A DNA stretch of 64,000 bases from Oceanicola sp. 22II-s10i (GCF_002210105.1 NZ_AQQU01000008.1:1-64000), one strand, 5' to 3'; positions 24,843 to 33,885 are shown, counted from the first letter of the stretch. Numbers and translations are program-made. Notes: a model not told the origin generated them from the letters alone.

Positions 24843-27266
24843 ATGAGCAGTCACGATGAAATGGACGCCTTCGAAGGCGCCGCAGCCGCCTCTCTGTCAT
24901 CCCGCGCGATGGCCGCACGGCCCATGCCCTATCTGGATGACCTGAACCCCGCGCAGCGCGCGGCGGTCGAGGCGCTGGACGGGCCGGTGCTGATGCTGGC
25001 CGGGGCAGGGACGGGCAAGACCAAGGCGCTGACCGCGCGGATCGTCCACCTGCTGGCGTCAGGCAAGGCGCGGCCCAACGAGATCCTAGCCGTGACCTTC
25101 ACCAACAAGGCCGCGCGCGAGATGAAGAACCGCGTCGGTCGGATGCTGGGCGAGGCGGTGGAGGGGATGCCGTGGCTGGGCACCTTCCACGCGATCTGCG
25201 TCAAGCTGCTGCGCCGCCACGCGGAACTGGTGGGGCTGAAGTCGAACTTCACCATCCTCGACACCGACGACCAGCTGCGCCTGCTCAAGCAGCTGATCGC
25301 GGCCAACAACATCGACGAGAAGCGCTGGCCCGCGCGGCAGCTGTCGGGGATCATCGACAACTGGAAGAACCGTGCGTGGACGCCCGAGAAGGTCCCGGCG
25401 GCCGAGGCCTCGGCCTTCAACAACCGCGGGACGGAGCTTTACGATCAGTACCAGACCCGCCTGCGCGAGCTGAACGCGACGGATTTCGGCGACCTGCTGT
25501 TGCACATGGTCACGATCTTCCAGACGCATGAGGATGTTCTGGCGCAGTATCAGCGCTGGTTCCGTTACATCCTCGTCGACGAATACCAGGACACCAACGT
25601 CGCGCAGTATCTGTGGCTGCGGCTGCTGGCCGGGGCGCATCACAACATCTGTTGCGTGGGAGACGACGACCAGTCGATCTATGGCTGGCGCGGGGCCGAG
25701 GTGGGCAACATCCTGCGGTTCGAAAAGGATTTTCCGGGCGCCAAGGTGGTGCGGCTGGAACAGAATTACCGCTCGACCCCGCATATCCTCGCCGCCGCCT
25801 CGGGCGTGATCCGGGGCAACAAGGGGCGGCTCGGCAAGGAGCTGTGGACCGAGGCCGAGGAGGGCGAGAAGGTCCGACTGATCGGCCACTGGGACGGCGA
25901 GGAAGAGGCGCGCTGGATCGGCGAGGAGGTCGAGGCGATGCAGAAGGGCACGCGCGGCCTGCGCCCCCTCAGTCTCGACGACATGGCGATCCTCGTCCGC
26001 GCCTCGCACCAGATGCGGGCGTTCGAGGACCGGTTCCTGACGATCGGTCTGCCGTATCGCGTCATCGGCGGCCCGCGATTCTACGAGCGGCTCGAGATCA
26101 GGGACGCGATGGCCTATTTCCGGCTGGTGGTCAGCCCCGACGACGATCTGGCGTTCGAGCGGATCGTGAACACCCCCAAGCGGGGGCTGGGCGACAAGGC
26201 GCAACAGACGATCCAGCGGGTGGCCCGCGACAACGGGGTGAGCCTTGTCGACGGCGCGCGGCTGTGTGTGGACGAGGGGCACATCGGCGGCAAGGGGGCC
26301 GGCCAGCTCAGGGCGCTGGTCGAGGGGCTGGACCGCTGGAACGCGTTCACGCGGGGGCCGCTGCGCCGGATCAACGTCGGGGATGAACTGCTGGATGACG
26401 GTGCCGCCGAGACCTTCGAATATGGCCCGCCCGAGATGAGCCATGTGGAACTGGCCGAGATCATCCTCGACGAATCCGGCTACACCGCGATGTGGCAGAA
26501 CGACAAGACGCCCGAGGCGCCGGGACGGCTGGAGAACCTCAAGGAACTCGTGAAAGCCCTTGAAAGCTTTGAGAATCTTCAGGGCTTCCTCGAACACGTC
26601 GCGCTGATCATGGACAACGAACAGGGCGAGGACGGCGAGAAGGTGTCGATCATGACCCTGCACGCCGCCAAGGGGCTGGAGTTCCCGGCGGTGTTCCTGC
26701 CGGGCTGGGAGGACGGGCTGTTCCCCTCGCAGCGCTCGATGGACGAGGCGGGGCTGAAGGGCCTCGAGGAGGAGCGGCGGCTGGCCTATGTCGGCATCAC
26801 GCGGGCTGAGGAGATCTGCACAATCACCTTCGCCGGCAACCGCCGCGTCTATGGCCAGTGGCAGTCCGCGCTGCCCTCGCGCTTCATCGACGAGCTGCCC
26901 GAGGAACACGTGGACGTGCTGACCCCGCCGGGGCTTTACGGCGGCGGCTACGGGGCGGCGGGCATGCAAAGCCAGATCCACGAAAAAGCCGCGCGGGCGG
27001 ATGTCTACAACTCGCCCGGCTGGAAGCGGATGCAGTCCCGCCAGCAGGCGCGCCCGATGGCGCAGCCGCAGGAAGTGCGCAACCAGGTGATCGATTCCAC
27101 CGCGATCAGCGCCTACACCGTCGGCGACCGGGTGTTTCACCAGAAGTTCGGCTATGGCGCGATCACCGGGATCGAGGGCGACAAGCTGGACATCGCCTTC
27201 GAGAAGGCCGGCCAGAAAAAGGTCGTCGCCAAGTTCGTCATGGGCGCGGATGACGTGCCGTTCTGA
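24843..27266 (+). CDS. uvrD: ATP-dependent DNA helicase UvrD/PcrA
   Basis: SF1 3'-5' helicase of about 807 residues. Motifs in order: Walker A AGAGTGKTKALTAR, Ia TFTNKAAREM, II DEYQDTN, III DDDQSIYGWRGA, IV RLEQNYRST, V TLHAAKGLEFPAVFLPG and VI EERRLAYVGITRA. The C-terminal UvrD Tudor-like segment VGDRVFHQKFGYGAITGIEGDKL is present. An apparent insert of about 25 residues (RGPLRRINVGDELLDDGAAE) precedes the ELAEIILDESGYT block. ATG 24843 lies immediately after GGAGG, which is unusually close; the next in-frame ATG is 24861. Confidence 0.95.
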   Translation: MSSHDEMDAFEGAAAASLSSRAMAARPMPYLDDLNPAQRAAVEALDGPVLMLAGAGTGKTKALTARIVHLLASGKARPNEILAVTFTNKAAREMKNRVGRMLGEAVEGMPWLGTFHAICVKLLRRHAELVGLKSNFTILDTDDQLRLLKQLIAANNIDEKRWPARQLSGIIDNWKNRAWTPEKVPAAEASAFNNRGTELYDQYQTRLRELNATDFGDLLLHMVTIFQTHEDVLAQYQRWFRYILVDEYQDTNVAQYLWLRLLAGAHHNICCVGDDDQSIYGWRGAEVGNILRFEKDFPGAKVVRLEQNYRSTPHILAAASGVIRGNKGRLGKELWTEAEEGEKVRLIGHWDGEEEARWIGEEVEAMQKGTRGLRPLSLDDMAILVRASHQMRAFEDRFLTIGLPYRVIGGPRFYERLEIRDAMAYFRLVVSPDDDLAFERIVNTPKRGLGDKAQQTIQRVARDNGVSLVDGARLCVDEGHIGGKGAGQLRALVEGLDRWNAFTRGPLRRINVGDELLDDGAAETFEYGPPEMSHVELAEIILDESGYTAMWQNDKTPEAPGRLENLKELVKALESFENLQGFLEHVALIMDNEQGEDGEKVSIMTLHAAKGLEFPAVFLPGWEDGLFPSQRSMDEAGLKGLEEERRLAYVGITRAEEICTITFAGNRRVYGQWQSALPSRFIDELPEEHVDVLTPPGLYGGGYGAAGMQSQIHEKAARADVYNSPGWKRMQSRQQARPMAQPQEVRNQVIDSTAISAYTVGDRVFHQKFGYGAITGIEGDKLDIAFEKAGQKKVVAKFVMGADDVPF

Positions 27267-27362
27267 CGGCGCGGGCAGGGTGAGGAATACCTGACTGGAG
27301 GGCAGGGCGCGGCGGAGCTAGGCTGGACGCATTACATTATTTCGTCTGCCAGAGCTTTTCCG

Positions 27363-27482
27363 ATGTCTTTTTATCATCTCGTCTGCATTGCTGCGTTCAT
27401 TATTGCCCTTATCGCCGGCTATCCTGCCAGCGCCACCCCCGACACGCCCGCACCGCATGACCCTGCGGTGCGCGTGGTCTGA
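27363..27482 (+). CDS. Possible 39-residue secreted or membrane peptide
   Basis: MSFYHLVCIAAFIIALIAG followed by YPASATPDTPAPHD to the stop. It has a hydrophobic helix and an ASA-type cleavage site, then a Pro/Asp-rich tail. No clear ribosome site. It occupies most of the gap between uvrD and the tRNA-Asp pair. Could be chance. Confidence 0.3.
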   Translation: MSFYHLVCIAAFIIALIAGYPASATPDTPAPHDPAVRVV

Positions 27483-27625
27483 CGGGCGGGAAACGGTTTG
27501 TCCGCCCACCCGGAGCGGCCCCGCGGACAGGACCGGACATCAGCTGTCAGAACCCGCTTGACGCGCCCCGCCGGTGCCCCTAGAACGCCCTCCACGTCCG
27601 GGCCTTTGCCTGGGCGGGCAGATGC

Positions 27626-27702
27626 GCGGTTGTAGCTCAGTCGGTTAGAGTACCGGCCTGTCACGCCGGGGGTCGCGGGTTCGAGCCCCGTCAACCGCGC
27701 CA
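27626..27702 (+). tRNA. tRNA-Asp (GTC), first copy
   Basis: Acceptor GCGGTTG pairs with CAACCGC (27692-27698); anticodon GTC at 27660-27662; CCA encoded. Identical to the copy 107 bases downstream. Confidence 0.97.
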
Positions 27703-27732
27703 CTGTCCCGCCCCTTGGTCCCGACGCGATGC

Positions 27733-27809
27733 GCGGTTGTAGCTCAGTCGGTTAGAGTACCGGCCTGTCACGCCGGGGGTCGCGGGTTCGAGCCCCGTCA
27801 ACCGCGCCA
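27733..27809 (+). tRNA. tRNA-Asp (GTC), second copy
   Basis: Base-for-base identical to the first copy, and the identity extends about five bases upstream (GATGC), so it is a recent tandem duplication or is kept identical by gene conversion. Only about 30 bases separate the copies, so they are probably co-transcribed. Confidence 0.97.
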
Positions 27810-28032
27810 CTTATCCAACGACGTCATGTGTCTCAGCGCCGCCTGTCCTTCGCGGGCCGTGCGCGCGTCTTCATGCCCTGCCATGATGCCATACGTCGCT
27901 TTCTGCAAACCTGTGCCTGCAATATACGTATAGGTTTTTGTCGATATGAACCGATTTGCGCCCGCCCATTGCCCGATTTCGCCCCGAGATTGACCGCCGC
28001 TCGTACGGGAGCGAAAGAAACCTGAGGCAGAA

Positions 28033-29178
28033 ATGCGAACCTATGAATTCCTCGCGCGGAAGAATTTTCCGCGCACATACACTGGCAAGGTCCTATTCGT
28101 CAGCTTTGTCGGCGTGCACGTGCCGATGTTCGGGGCGGTCACCTATGCTCTTCTGGCGGACAACACGCCCTTCATGGAGCAGATCGACGTGCTGATCGCG
28201 ATGCTGGTCGCCACGCTGGTCGGCACGGCCGGGACGATGTTCCTCATGAACGAACTGCTGGCGCCGGTCCGTGTCGCGTCGGACGCGGCCCGCGATTACC
28301 TCGAAACCGGGCGCACGCCGCGTCTGCCGACGCGCTACACCGATGGCGCCGGGGTGCTGCTGGCCTCGACGCAGGAGGCGATCACCCGTCTCGACGGCGC
28401 GGTCACGACCGCCGAGGCGCAGCGTGACCGGATCGCCCAACATCACAACGCGCGGTTCAGCGCGCTGGCGGGCATGAGCCACGATTTCCGCACGCCTCTG
28501 ACCGTGATCCAGGGCTTTGCACAACTGATGAAGTCCGAGGCGATCAGCCCCTATGGCGGTGCCGCCTACCGCGATGTCGCCAAGTCGATCGAGGGATCGA
28601 GCGAACAGCTGATGTCCACGCTGCAGGCCGTTCTGGACCTGTCTCAGGCCGAGGCACGGACGGAATTCGACGCCACGAGCGAGTCGCTGGACATCGTGCG
28701 CCTTGCGGACCGTGCCGTGTCGCAGTCGCATTTCCATGCCGATCGCCGGGGCGTCCGCGTTGCCGTGACAGCACCCGAGGTGCTGTTCCATGACACCAGC
28801 GGCGAGGCGTTCGGCGATCTTGTCGGCGCGATGCTGCAGGCCGGGATCTCGGCCGTGCCGGAAGGCGGCGAGGTCGGACTGGACCTCGAAAGCATCGGCG
28901 GCACGAGCCGCATCCGCATGACCGCATTCGACGCGGCGCTGTCGGTGGAGGATGTCCCCGTTTCGCTCAAGCACACGATCGGCGGCCTGTCCCGCGCCAA
29001 CGGCGATGTCGTGCGCGGCACCGGGCACACCACGCCGATGACCCTGCGCCTGTCGCTGATCGAATCGTTCTGCCACGCGATGAACGGCAAGGTCAGGCTG
29101 GAGCAGTCGGACGACGGGTTCAGCCTGACGGTCGACCTTCTCGGGAGCGAAGAGTCCCTCGCCATCGCGGCCGAGTGA
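28033..29178 (+). CDS. Membrane sensor histidine kinase with a degenerate ATPase domain
   Basis: 381 residues. Two transmembrane helices (about 20-42 and 52-74) with almost no periplasmic loop, a HAMP-like linker, then H-box MSHDFRTPLTVIQGF with H150. The expected N-box is replaced by VGAMLQAGISAVPEGG and no DxGxG or GxGxG box is clear, so ATP binding may be lost or altered. It may act as a phosphatase, phosphotransfer protein or pseudokinase. No response regulator is adjacent. Confidence 0.8.
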   Translation: MRTYEFLARKNFPRTYTGKVLFVSFVGVHVPMFGAVTYALLADNTPFMEQIDVLIAMLVATLVGTAGTMFLMNELLAPVRVASDAARDYLETGRTPRLPTRYTDGAGVLLASTQEAITRLDGAVTTAEAQRDRIAQHHNARFSALAGMSHDFRTPLTVIQGFAQLMKSEAISPYGGAAYRDVAKSIEGSSEQLMSTLQAVLDLSQAEARTEFDATSESLDIVRLADRAVSQSHFHADRRGVRVAVTAPEVLFHDTSGEAFGDLVGAMLQAGISAVPEGGEVGLDLESIGGTSRIRMTAFDAALSVEDVPVSLKHTIGGLSRANGDVVRGTGHTTPMTLRLSLIESFCHAMNGKVRLEQSDDGFSLTVDLLGSEESLAIAAE

Positions 29179-29226
29179 ACCTGCCCTACGGAAAAGACAG
29201 AGCCGCGGCGGGAAACTGCCGCGGCT

Positions 29227-30033
29227 TCAGTATGTATAGCCCAGTTCGGCTTCCTGCTCCGCATCGACCCGGCTGCGCAGGAAATCGAGATCGCTGCCGC
29301 TCAGCGCGTTCGGCGTCTCGGGGCGGTTGTCGACGGCGGCCTTGAACTTGGAGCCGAGGCGCCTTGCGATCCCGCGGAATTCGCCCTCCCGAGCCGACAG
29401 CCCGAACGCCGCAATGAAGGCATCCACGGTCCCGGCGGGATCGGCGGTCAGCTCCTCCATCCGCAGGATCGCGATATTGCAGTCCCGTTCGGCGTAACTC
29501 AGCAGCGCGGCCAGCTTGGCGCGGCGCAGGGCAAAGATGTCGGCAAAGCGCCGCCCGGTCAGCGGATCGCGGTCGTGCTGCAGCGGCTGTCCGGTCAGGC
29601 CGAGGCGACCGGCCTCCTCGAAATAACGGTCGCGGTCGACGATGGTGTCCCATTCCGCGCGGATGAAATCCGGAAACGCCATGCGCTGCAGGGCAGGGGT
29701 CGTGTGCCAGGGCTTGGCGTGCATCGACCGCGCCCAGTCCGCCGCATTGCGCACGCAGCAGACGATCACGGTGTCGGCGGGAACCGCCGTCATCTGCGGA
29801 AAGCCGTGTTTCCAGCCAAGCGCCTCGGTCGGTTTGAGCTCCGTGTTCCGCCCCAGAACCCGCTTGGCGAAGTTCGTCCCCGAGGACCGTTCGCCCATCA
29901 CTTGGAACCGTGTCACCGGCGTGCCGGTCACGTGGGCGAAGTGGCGGCCTGTGGTGGCGAAATCCTGGGGCAGCAGGGCGGCATCCTCCGGCAGTGCACG
30001 CGGGTCACGCGGCGTATGCCATCGAATTTCCAC
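29227..30033 (-). CDS. Sulfotransferase-like protein
   Basis: 268 residues. The motif QVMGERSSGTNFAKRVLG (about 45-61) resembles the 5'-phosphosulfate loop of PAPS-dependent sulfotransferases, and VIVCCVRNAADWARSMH the 3'-phosphate-binding strand and Arg. The target is probably a surface glycan, inferred from the divergent glycosyltransferase gene. Start is GTG 30033 with AGGAG five bases upstream. Confidence 0.7.
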   Translation of the reverse strand: MEIRWHTPRDPRALPEDAALLPQDFATTGRHFAHVTGTPVTRFQVMGERSSGTNFAKRVLGRNTELKPTEALGWKHGFPQMTAVPADTVIVCCVRNAADWARSMHAKPWHTTPALQRMAFPDFIRAEWDTIVDRDRYFEEAGRLGLTGQPLQHDRDPLTGRRFADIFALRRAKLAALLSYAERDCNIAILRMEELTADPAGTVDAFIAAFGLSAREGEFRGIARRLGSKFKAAVDNRPETPNALSGSDLDFLRSRVDAEQEAELGYTY

Positions 30034-30108
30034 GATTCTCCTGTAGCCGCAACCGCGCTATGCTGGGGCAACGACCCCGCAGAGGGCCAACAAACGAAAG
30101 ACGAGCAG

Positions 30109-30987
30109 ATGCAATCCACCGCGTGCGCGATCACGATGCTGCGTGACGATCTCTTCTTCCTCGAGATCTGGCTGCGCCACTACGGCGAAATGCTGGGCCG
30201 CGAGAACTGCTACGTCATCGCCCACGGGCGCGAGCCCGAGGTGCTGGAGATGGCAAAGGGATGCAACATCGTTGGCATTCCCGGCGATCATCACAAGAAC
30301 TTCGACATGAAGCGCTGGCGGTTGATGAACAACCTCGTGATGGGGCTGAACGCCTATTACAAGCACGTCATCGTCGGCGACGTGGACGAGCTGGTCGTCG
30401 TCGACCCGGCCGAAGGCAAGACGCTGCTGGAGTGGCTGGAGGGCGCGCCGGATCGCCGGATCTACACCCCTGTCGGGCTTGAGGTCCTGCACATGATCGA
30501 TCGCGAGGAGGAACCGGTCGGGGATCGCGTGCTCGGCCCCCGCCGCCATGTCCGGGTCGCGCCGCATTATTCCAAGCCATGCATCGTTTCGGTCGGGACC
30601 AAGATCGCGCGGGGCGGGCATTTCACCCAGTTCGAAAAACTGTTCACGCCCGATCCGCTGTATCTGTTCCACCTGAAGTTCGTGGACTTCGGCGCCTACA
30701 CGGCCGTCATGGACCGCCGCAACGCGGTCACTCAGGCGGTGAATGTCGAGAACATCCGCGACGCCGCCATCGGCCGCCACTGGTTCGCCGAGGCGCGGGG
30801 CGAGGACCGGGCGGTGTTCGACGCCTTCACCGCGATGCCGCTGCAGGCGGAGTTCAACATGCGCCCGGTGCGCAGGGCGATGCACCGCAGCTGGCAGGAA
30901 CGCGGCAAGACCGGGTTCTGGCAGTTCGACCGCCCGGATTACGAGCAGCTCTACCAGTTGCCCGAACGGTTCAACGGCGCGCTCTAG
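30109..30987 (+). CDS. Glycosyltransferase family 2-like protein
   Basis: 292 residues from ATG 30109. N-terminal fold ACAITMLRDDLFFLEIWLRHY resembles DUF23/GT2-type transferases, with a DxD metal motif at D91/D93 (VGDVDELVVVDP). No transmembrane segment. Divergent from the sulfotransferase-like gene with a 75-base gap, so a joint role in a sulfated surface glycan is possible. Its TAG stop overlaps the stop of the convergent hydrolase (shared CTAG). Confidence 0.78.
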   Translation: MQSTACAITMLRDDLFFLEIWLRHYGEMLGRENCYVIAHGREPEVLEMAKGCNIVGIPGDHHKNFDMKRWRLMNNLVMGLNAYYKHVIVGDVDELVVVDPAEGKTLLEWLEGAPDRRIYTPVGLEVLHMIDREEEPVGDRVLGPRRHVRVAPHYSKPCIVSVGTKIARGGHFTQFEKLFTPDPLYLFHLKFVDFGAYTAVMDRRNAVTQAVNVENIRDAAIGRHWFAEARGEDRAVFDAFTAMPLQAEFNMRPVRRAMHRSWQERGKTGFWQFDRPDYEQLYQLPERFNGAL

Positions 30988-31859
30988 AGCGTCTGGCGGG
31001 ACAGGAAGGCCAGCATCGCGGCCGCCGTTTCGTCAGGCGCGGTGTCCGGGAAGAAATGTCCGCCGGGGATGCCCTCGGCCTCCGTATCGGTGCAGCGGTC
31101 CGCCCAAGTCGCGGGGACGTCGAAGGCCTTGGCCATAGCACCGTCCGCGCCATAGAGCACCAGCGTCGGGCAGGCGATCCGCCGCCCGAGGTCGGCCGCG
31201 TCGAGATCGAAATCCACCTCCAGCGCCGCGCGGTAATCGTTGCACATGCCCCTGATCGTATCGGGGTCGCGCCACGCCGCCCGGTAGGCGGCCAGCTGTG
31301 CGGGGTCGAAATCCTCCAGCCGCGCCGCGCCCCAGCCGAGCAGGCAACTTTCGAAGAACGCGTCCGGGTCCGCCGCGATCATCCGTTCGGGAAAGGGTTC
31401 GGGCTGGGCAAGGAAGAACCAGTGGTAGTAGCTCTGCGCAACCCGCCGGTCGAGCGGGTCGAGCAGCCGGTGCGTCGGCACGATGTCCATGACCTGCAGC
31501 GAGGCGACCGCGGCGGGGTGATCCAGCGCCATCCGGTGCGCCGTGCGTCCGCCCCGGTCATGCCCCGCCACGTGGAACCGGTCGACCCCCAGATGCGCCA
31601 TCAGCGCCACCTGATCCCGCGCCATCTCTCGAAAGCTGTAATCGGTCACGGCGGGCGGCTTGGACGATCCGCCATAGCCGCGCAGGTCGGCGGCCACGAC
31701 GTGGTAACGCCCGGCCAGCCGCGACGCGATGTCGGACCACAGCGCGCGGGTCTGCGGAAAGCCGTGCAGCAGCAGCAGGGGCGGACCCTCGCCGCCAGCG
31801 GAATAGGCGATCCGCTGGCCGTTCACCTGCGCGACGGCATCCCGGAATCCGGGGATCAT
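30984..31859 (-). CDS. Alpha/beta hydrolase with haloacetate (fluoroacetate) dehalogenase signature
   Basis: 291 residues. Nucleophile D101 in GHDRGGR, followed by R102 and R105, acid D125, the halide-pocket pair H146/W147 (YYHWFF), Y209 and general base H268. This set and its spacing agree with the fluoroacetate dehalogenase of Rhodopseudomonas palustris as I recall it. The oxyanion segment HGFPQT is present. Activity on real halo-acids is inferred; some relatives are epoxide or ester hydrolases. ATG 31859 overlaps the M20 peptidase stop by four bases. Confidence 0.85.
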   Translation of the reverse strand: MIPGFRDAVAQVNGQRIAYSAGGEGPPLLLLHGFPQTRALWSDIASRLAGRYHVVAADLRGYGGSSKPPAVTDYSFREMARDQVALMAHLGVDRFHVAGHDRGGRTAHRMALDHPAAVASLQVMDIVPTHRLLDPLDRRVAQSYYHWFFLAQPEPFPERMIAADPDAFFESCLLGWGAARLEDFDPAQLAAYRAAWRDPDTIRGMCNDYRAALEVDFDLDAADLGRRIACPTLVLYGADGAMAKAFDVPATWADRCTDTEAEGIPGGHFFPDTAPDETAAAMLAFLSRQTL

Positions 31860-33229
31860 TTCGTCAGAGCGTCCAGCACCCGTGCCCACGACCGCATCCC
31901 CTTGTGGAACGACTCGAGGTCGTATTTCTCGTTCGGGGAATGGATCTGGTCGTCGTCCTTGCCGAAGCCGATCAGCATCGCGTCCATCCCGAGGATCGAC
32001 TTGAAATACCCCGCGATCGGGATCGACCCGCCGCAGCCGACATAGGCGGCATCCATCGGCCATTCGTCGGACAGGGCCTGCTTGGCCTTCTCGAAGGCCG
32101 GGTCCTCGATCGACATCTGGCCTGCGGGCGAGGCGCCATGCGCCTTGAATTCCACCTGCACATCGGGCGGCAGCATCCCCTCGACATGCTTGCGGAAGTT
32201 CTTGCGGATCTCGTGCGGGTCCTGCGTGCCGACCAGCCGGAAGGAAATCTTGGCATGCGCCTCGCCCGGCAGGACGGTCTTGAACCCGTCGCCGGTGTAG
32301 CCGCCCCAGATGCCGTTCACCTCGCAGGTCGGGCGCGACCAGATCATCTCCAGCGGGCGGCGGCCCTTTTCACCGGCGGGGACCGACAGGCCGACGCTGC
32401 CCAGGAACCCCTCGGCGTCGAATTTCAGGTCGTCCCAGCTGGCGAGGATCTCGTTGCTCAGTTCCGGCACGCCGTCATAGAAGCCGGGGATCGTGACCCG
32501 GCCCTGATCGTCGTGCAGGTTGGCGATGACGTTTGACAGCACCCGGATCGGGTTCATCGCGACACCGCCATACATGCCGGAATGCAGGTCGCGGGTGGCG
32601 GCCTTGATCGTCAGCTCCTCGCCCAGCATACCGCGCAGCATGGTGATGATCGCGGGGGTGGAGCTTTCGAACAGCCCGGTGTCGCAGATCAGCGCGATGT
32701 CGGCTTTCAGCTCTTCCGCGTTCTCCTTCATGAAGGGGATCAGCGAGGGCGATCCGCTTTCCTCCTCGCCCTCGAAGAAGAAGGTGATGCGGCAGGGCAG
32801 GGTGCCGTTCTCTTCCTTCCACGCGCGGCAGGCCTCGACGAAGGTCATAAGCTGGCCCTTGTCGTCCGACGATCCGCGGCCGCGGATCACCTTGCCGGCG
32901 GGCGTCTCCTCGATCGCAGGGTCGAAGGGGGCGCGGTTCCAGAGGTTCAGCGGATCGACCGGCTGCACGTCGTAGTGGCCGTAGAACAGGATGTGCGGGC
33001 CGTCGCCCTCCACGTGGCCCACGACCATCGGGTGTCCCGGTGTCGGGCGCTTCTCGGCCTGAATGCCGATCGAGGCGAGGTCGGCAACCAGCCAGTCCGC
33101 CGCACGGTCGCAGTCGGCCTTGTAGGCGGGATCGGTCGAAACCGAGGGGATGCGCAGCAGGTCGAGCAGCCGCTCGGTCGCGGCGGGCAGGTCTGCGTCA
33201 AGGCGGGAAAGGACGGCGTCGAGGGACAT
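31856..33229 (-). CDS. M20 family metallopeptidase (dipeptidase-like)
   Basis: 457 residues. Zinc ligands and catalytic residues in order: H in FYGHYDVQP, D in GSSDDKGQ, general base and ligand EE in EGEEESGSPS, D in CDTGLF, and His in DDDQIHSPNEKYD. The dimerisation lid lies at about 195-350. Cytosolic, probably cleaving dipeptides or acyl-amino acids; exact substrate unknown. Operon with the alpha/beta hydrolase. Confidence 0.9.
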   Translation of the reverse strand: MSLDAVLSRLDADLPAATERLLDLLRIPSVSTDPAYKADCDRAADWLVADLASIGIQAEKRPTPGHPMVVGHVEGDGPHILFYGHYDVQPVDPLNLWNRAPFDPAIEETPAGKVIRGRGSSDDKGQLMTFVEACRAWKEENGTLPCRITFFFEGEEESGSPSLIPFMKENAEELKADIALICDTGLFESSTPAIITMLRGMLGEELTIKAATRDLHSGMYGGVAMNPIRVLSNVIANLHDDQGRVTIPGFYDGVPELSNEILASWDDLKFDAEGFLGSVGLSVPAGEKGRRPLEMIWSRPTCEVNGIWGGYTGDGFKTVLPGEAHAKISFRLVGTQDPHEIRKNFRKHVEGMLPPDVQVEFKAHGASPAGQMSIEDPAFEKAKQALSDEWPMDAAYVGCGGSIPIAGYFKSILGMDAMLIGFGKDDDQIHSPNEKYDLESFHKGMRSWARVLDALTK

Positions 33230-33292
33230 GCGGAGGCTCCATTCTGCTTCGCGCCCGACCCTAGCACCCGCCGGTCCCGTGTCCAGACGGGC

Positions 33293-33619
33293 TCAGCTCA
33301 TCACGAGGCAGAGCCCCGCGATCACCAGCGCCGCGCCGCATCCCTGCACAAAGGTCAGCCCCTCGCCGTAGGTATGGGCAAGGACCATGACAAGGACCGT
33401 CTCGGCGGCAAGGATCAGGACATAGACGATTGCGAGCGACGCCTGTCGCAGAAGGATGATCTCGGCAATGACGGCGACGGTCAGGCCGATCACGACCATG
33501 CCCGTCGCCGCGGAATGCCATGCCGTGGCAGCCGCCTTCATGCCGGCGGTGGCCATGACATACCCTGCGGCTGACATAAGGATCAGCACCAGGGTCGGCG
33601 CAGTCAGTATGTTTTGCAT
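33293..33619 (-). CDS. Small four-helix membrane protein (SMR/EamA-like)
   Basis: 108 residues with four hydrophobic helices. LIAAETVLVM-like and RQASLAIVYVLILAAETV segments resemble small multidrug-resistance proteins, but the conserved SMR Glu in helix 1 is absent, so drug export is not supported. Divergent from hemA, separated by the 389-base hemA control region. Confidence 0.65.
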   Translation of the reverse strand: MQNILTAPTLVLILMSAAGYVMATAGMKAAATAWHSAATGMVVIGLTVAVIAEIILLRQASLAIVYVLILAAETVLVMVLAHTYGEGLTFVQGCGAALVIAGLCLVMS

Positions 33620-33820
33620 TGAATCTTCGTCTGAAAAAGGCGGGGCAGAATGTGTAACCCCTTGGCTGTATGAAAGAAGTCTGCGCCGGTTTTCGGGTGA
33701 CGCAAAGTAAGGAATTCCTTGCCTTCCAGGCCGACTCGCCGTGTCCAGCAGCGGTGCCGGACGTTCCGCGATAAGTTGAAGGGGCCTTGTACCTTTTTGT
33801 CGCGGTCAAATGACAGAGCC

Positions 33821-33841
33821 TTGGATATTCAGTATTTCCAA
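33821..33841. promoter_or_regulatory. 21-bp imperfect palindrome in the hemA control region
   Basis: TTGGATATTC/AGTATTTCCAA halves: arms TTGGA and TCCAA are perfect and most inner positions also pair. It sits about 30 bases before the FNR-type box. Regulator unknown. The rest of the 389-base gap 33620-34008 holds AT-rich promoter-like sequence and no gene. Confidence 0.4.
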
Positions 33842-33871
33842 TATCTTAGGGGTGCGGTCTTTGTGGTCGAC

Positions 33872-33885
33872 TTGACCTGCATCAA
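33872..33885 (+). promoter_or_regulatory. FnrL-type binding site upstream of hemA
   Basis: TTGAC-CTGC-ATCAA, one base off the FNR consensus TTGAT-N4-ATCAA. hemA is a known FnrL target in Rhodobacter, where low oxygen raises tetrapyrrole supply. Confidence 0.75.

Noticed and set aside
25086-27140. 684-codon frame antisense to uvrD
   Set aside because: Shadow frame; the helicase motifs are on the other strand.
30984-30987. Shared CTAG stop of two convergent genes
   Set aside because: Four-base convergent overlaps are common in compact genomes; no special meaning.
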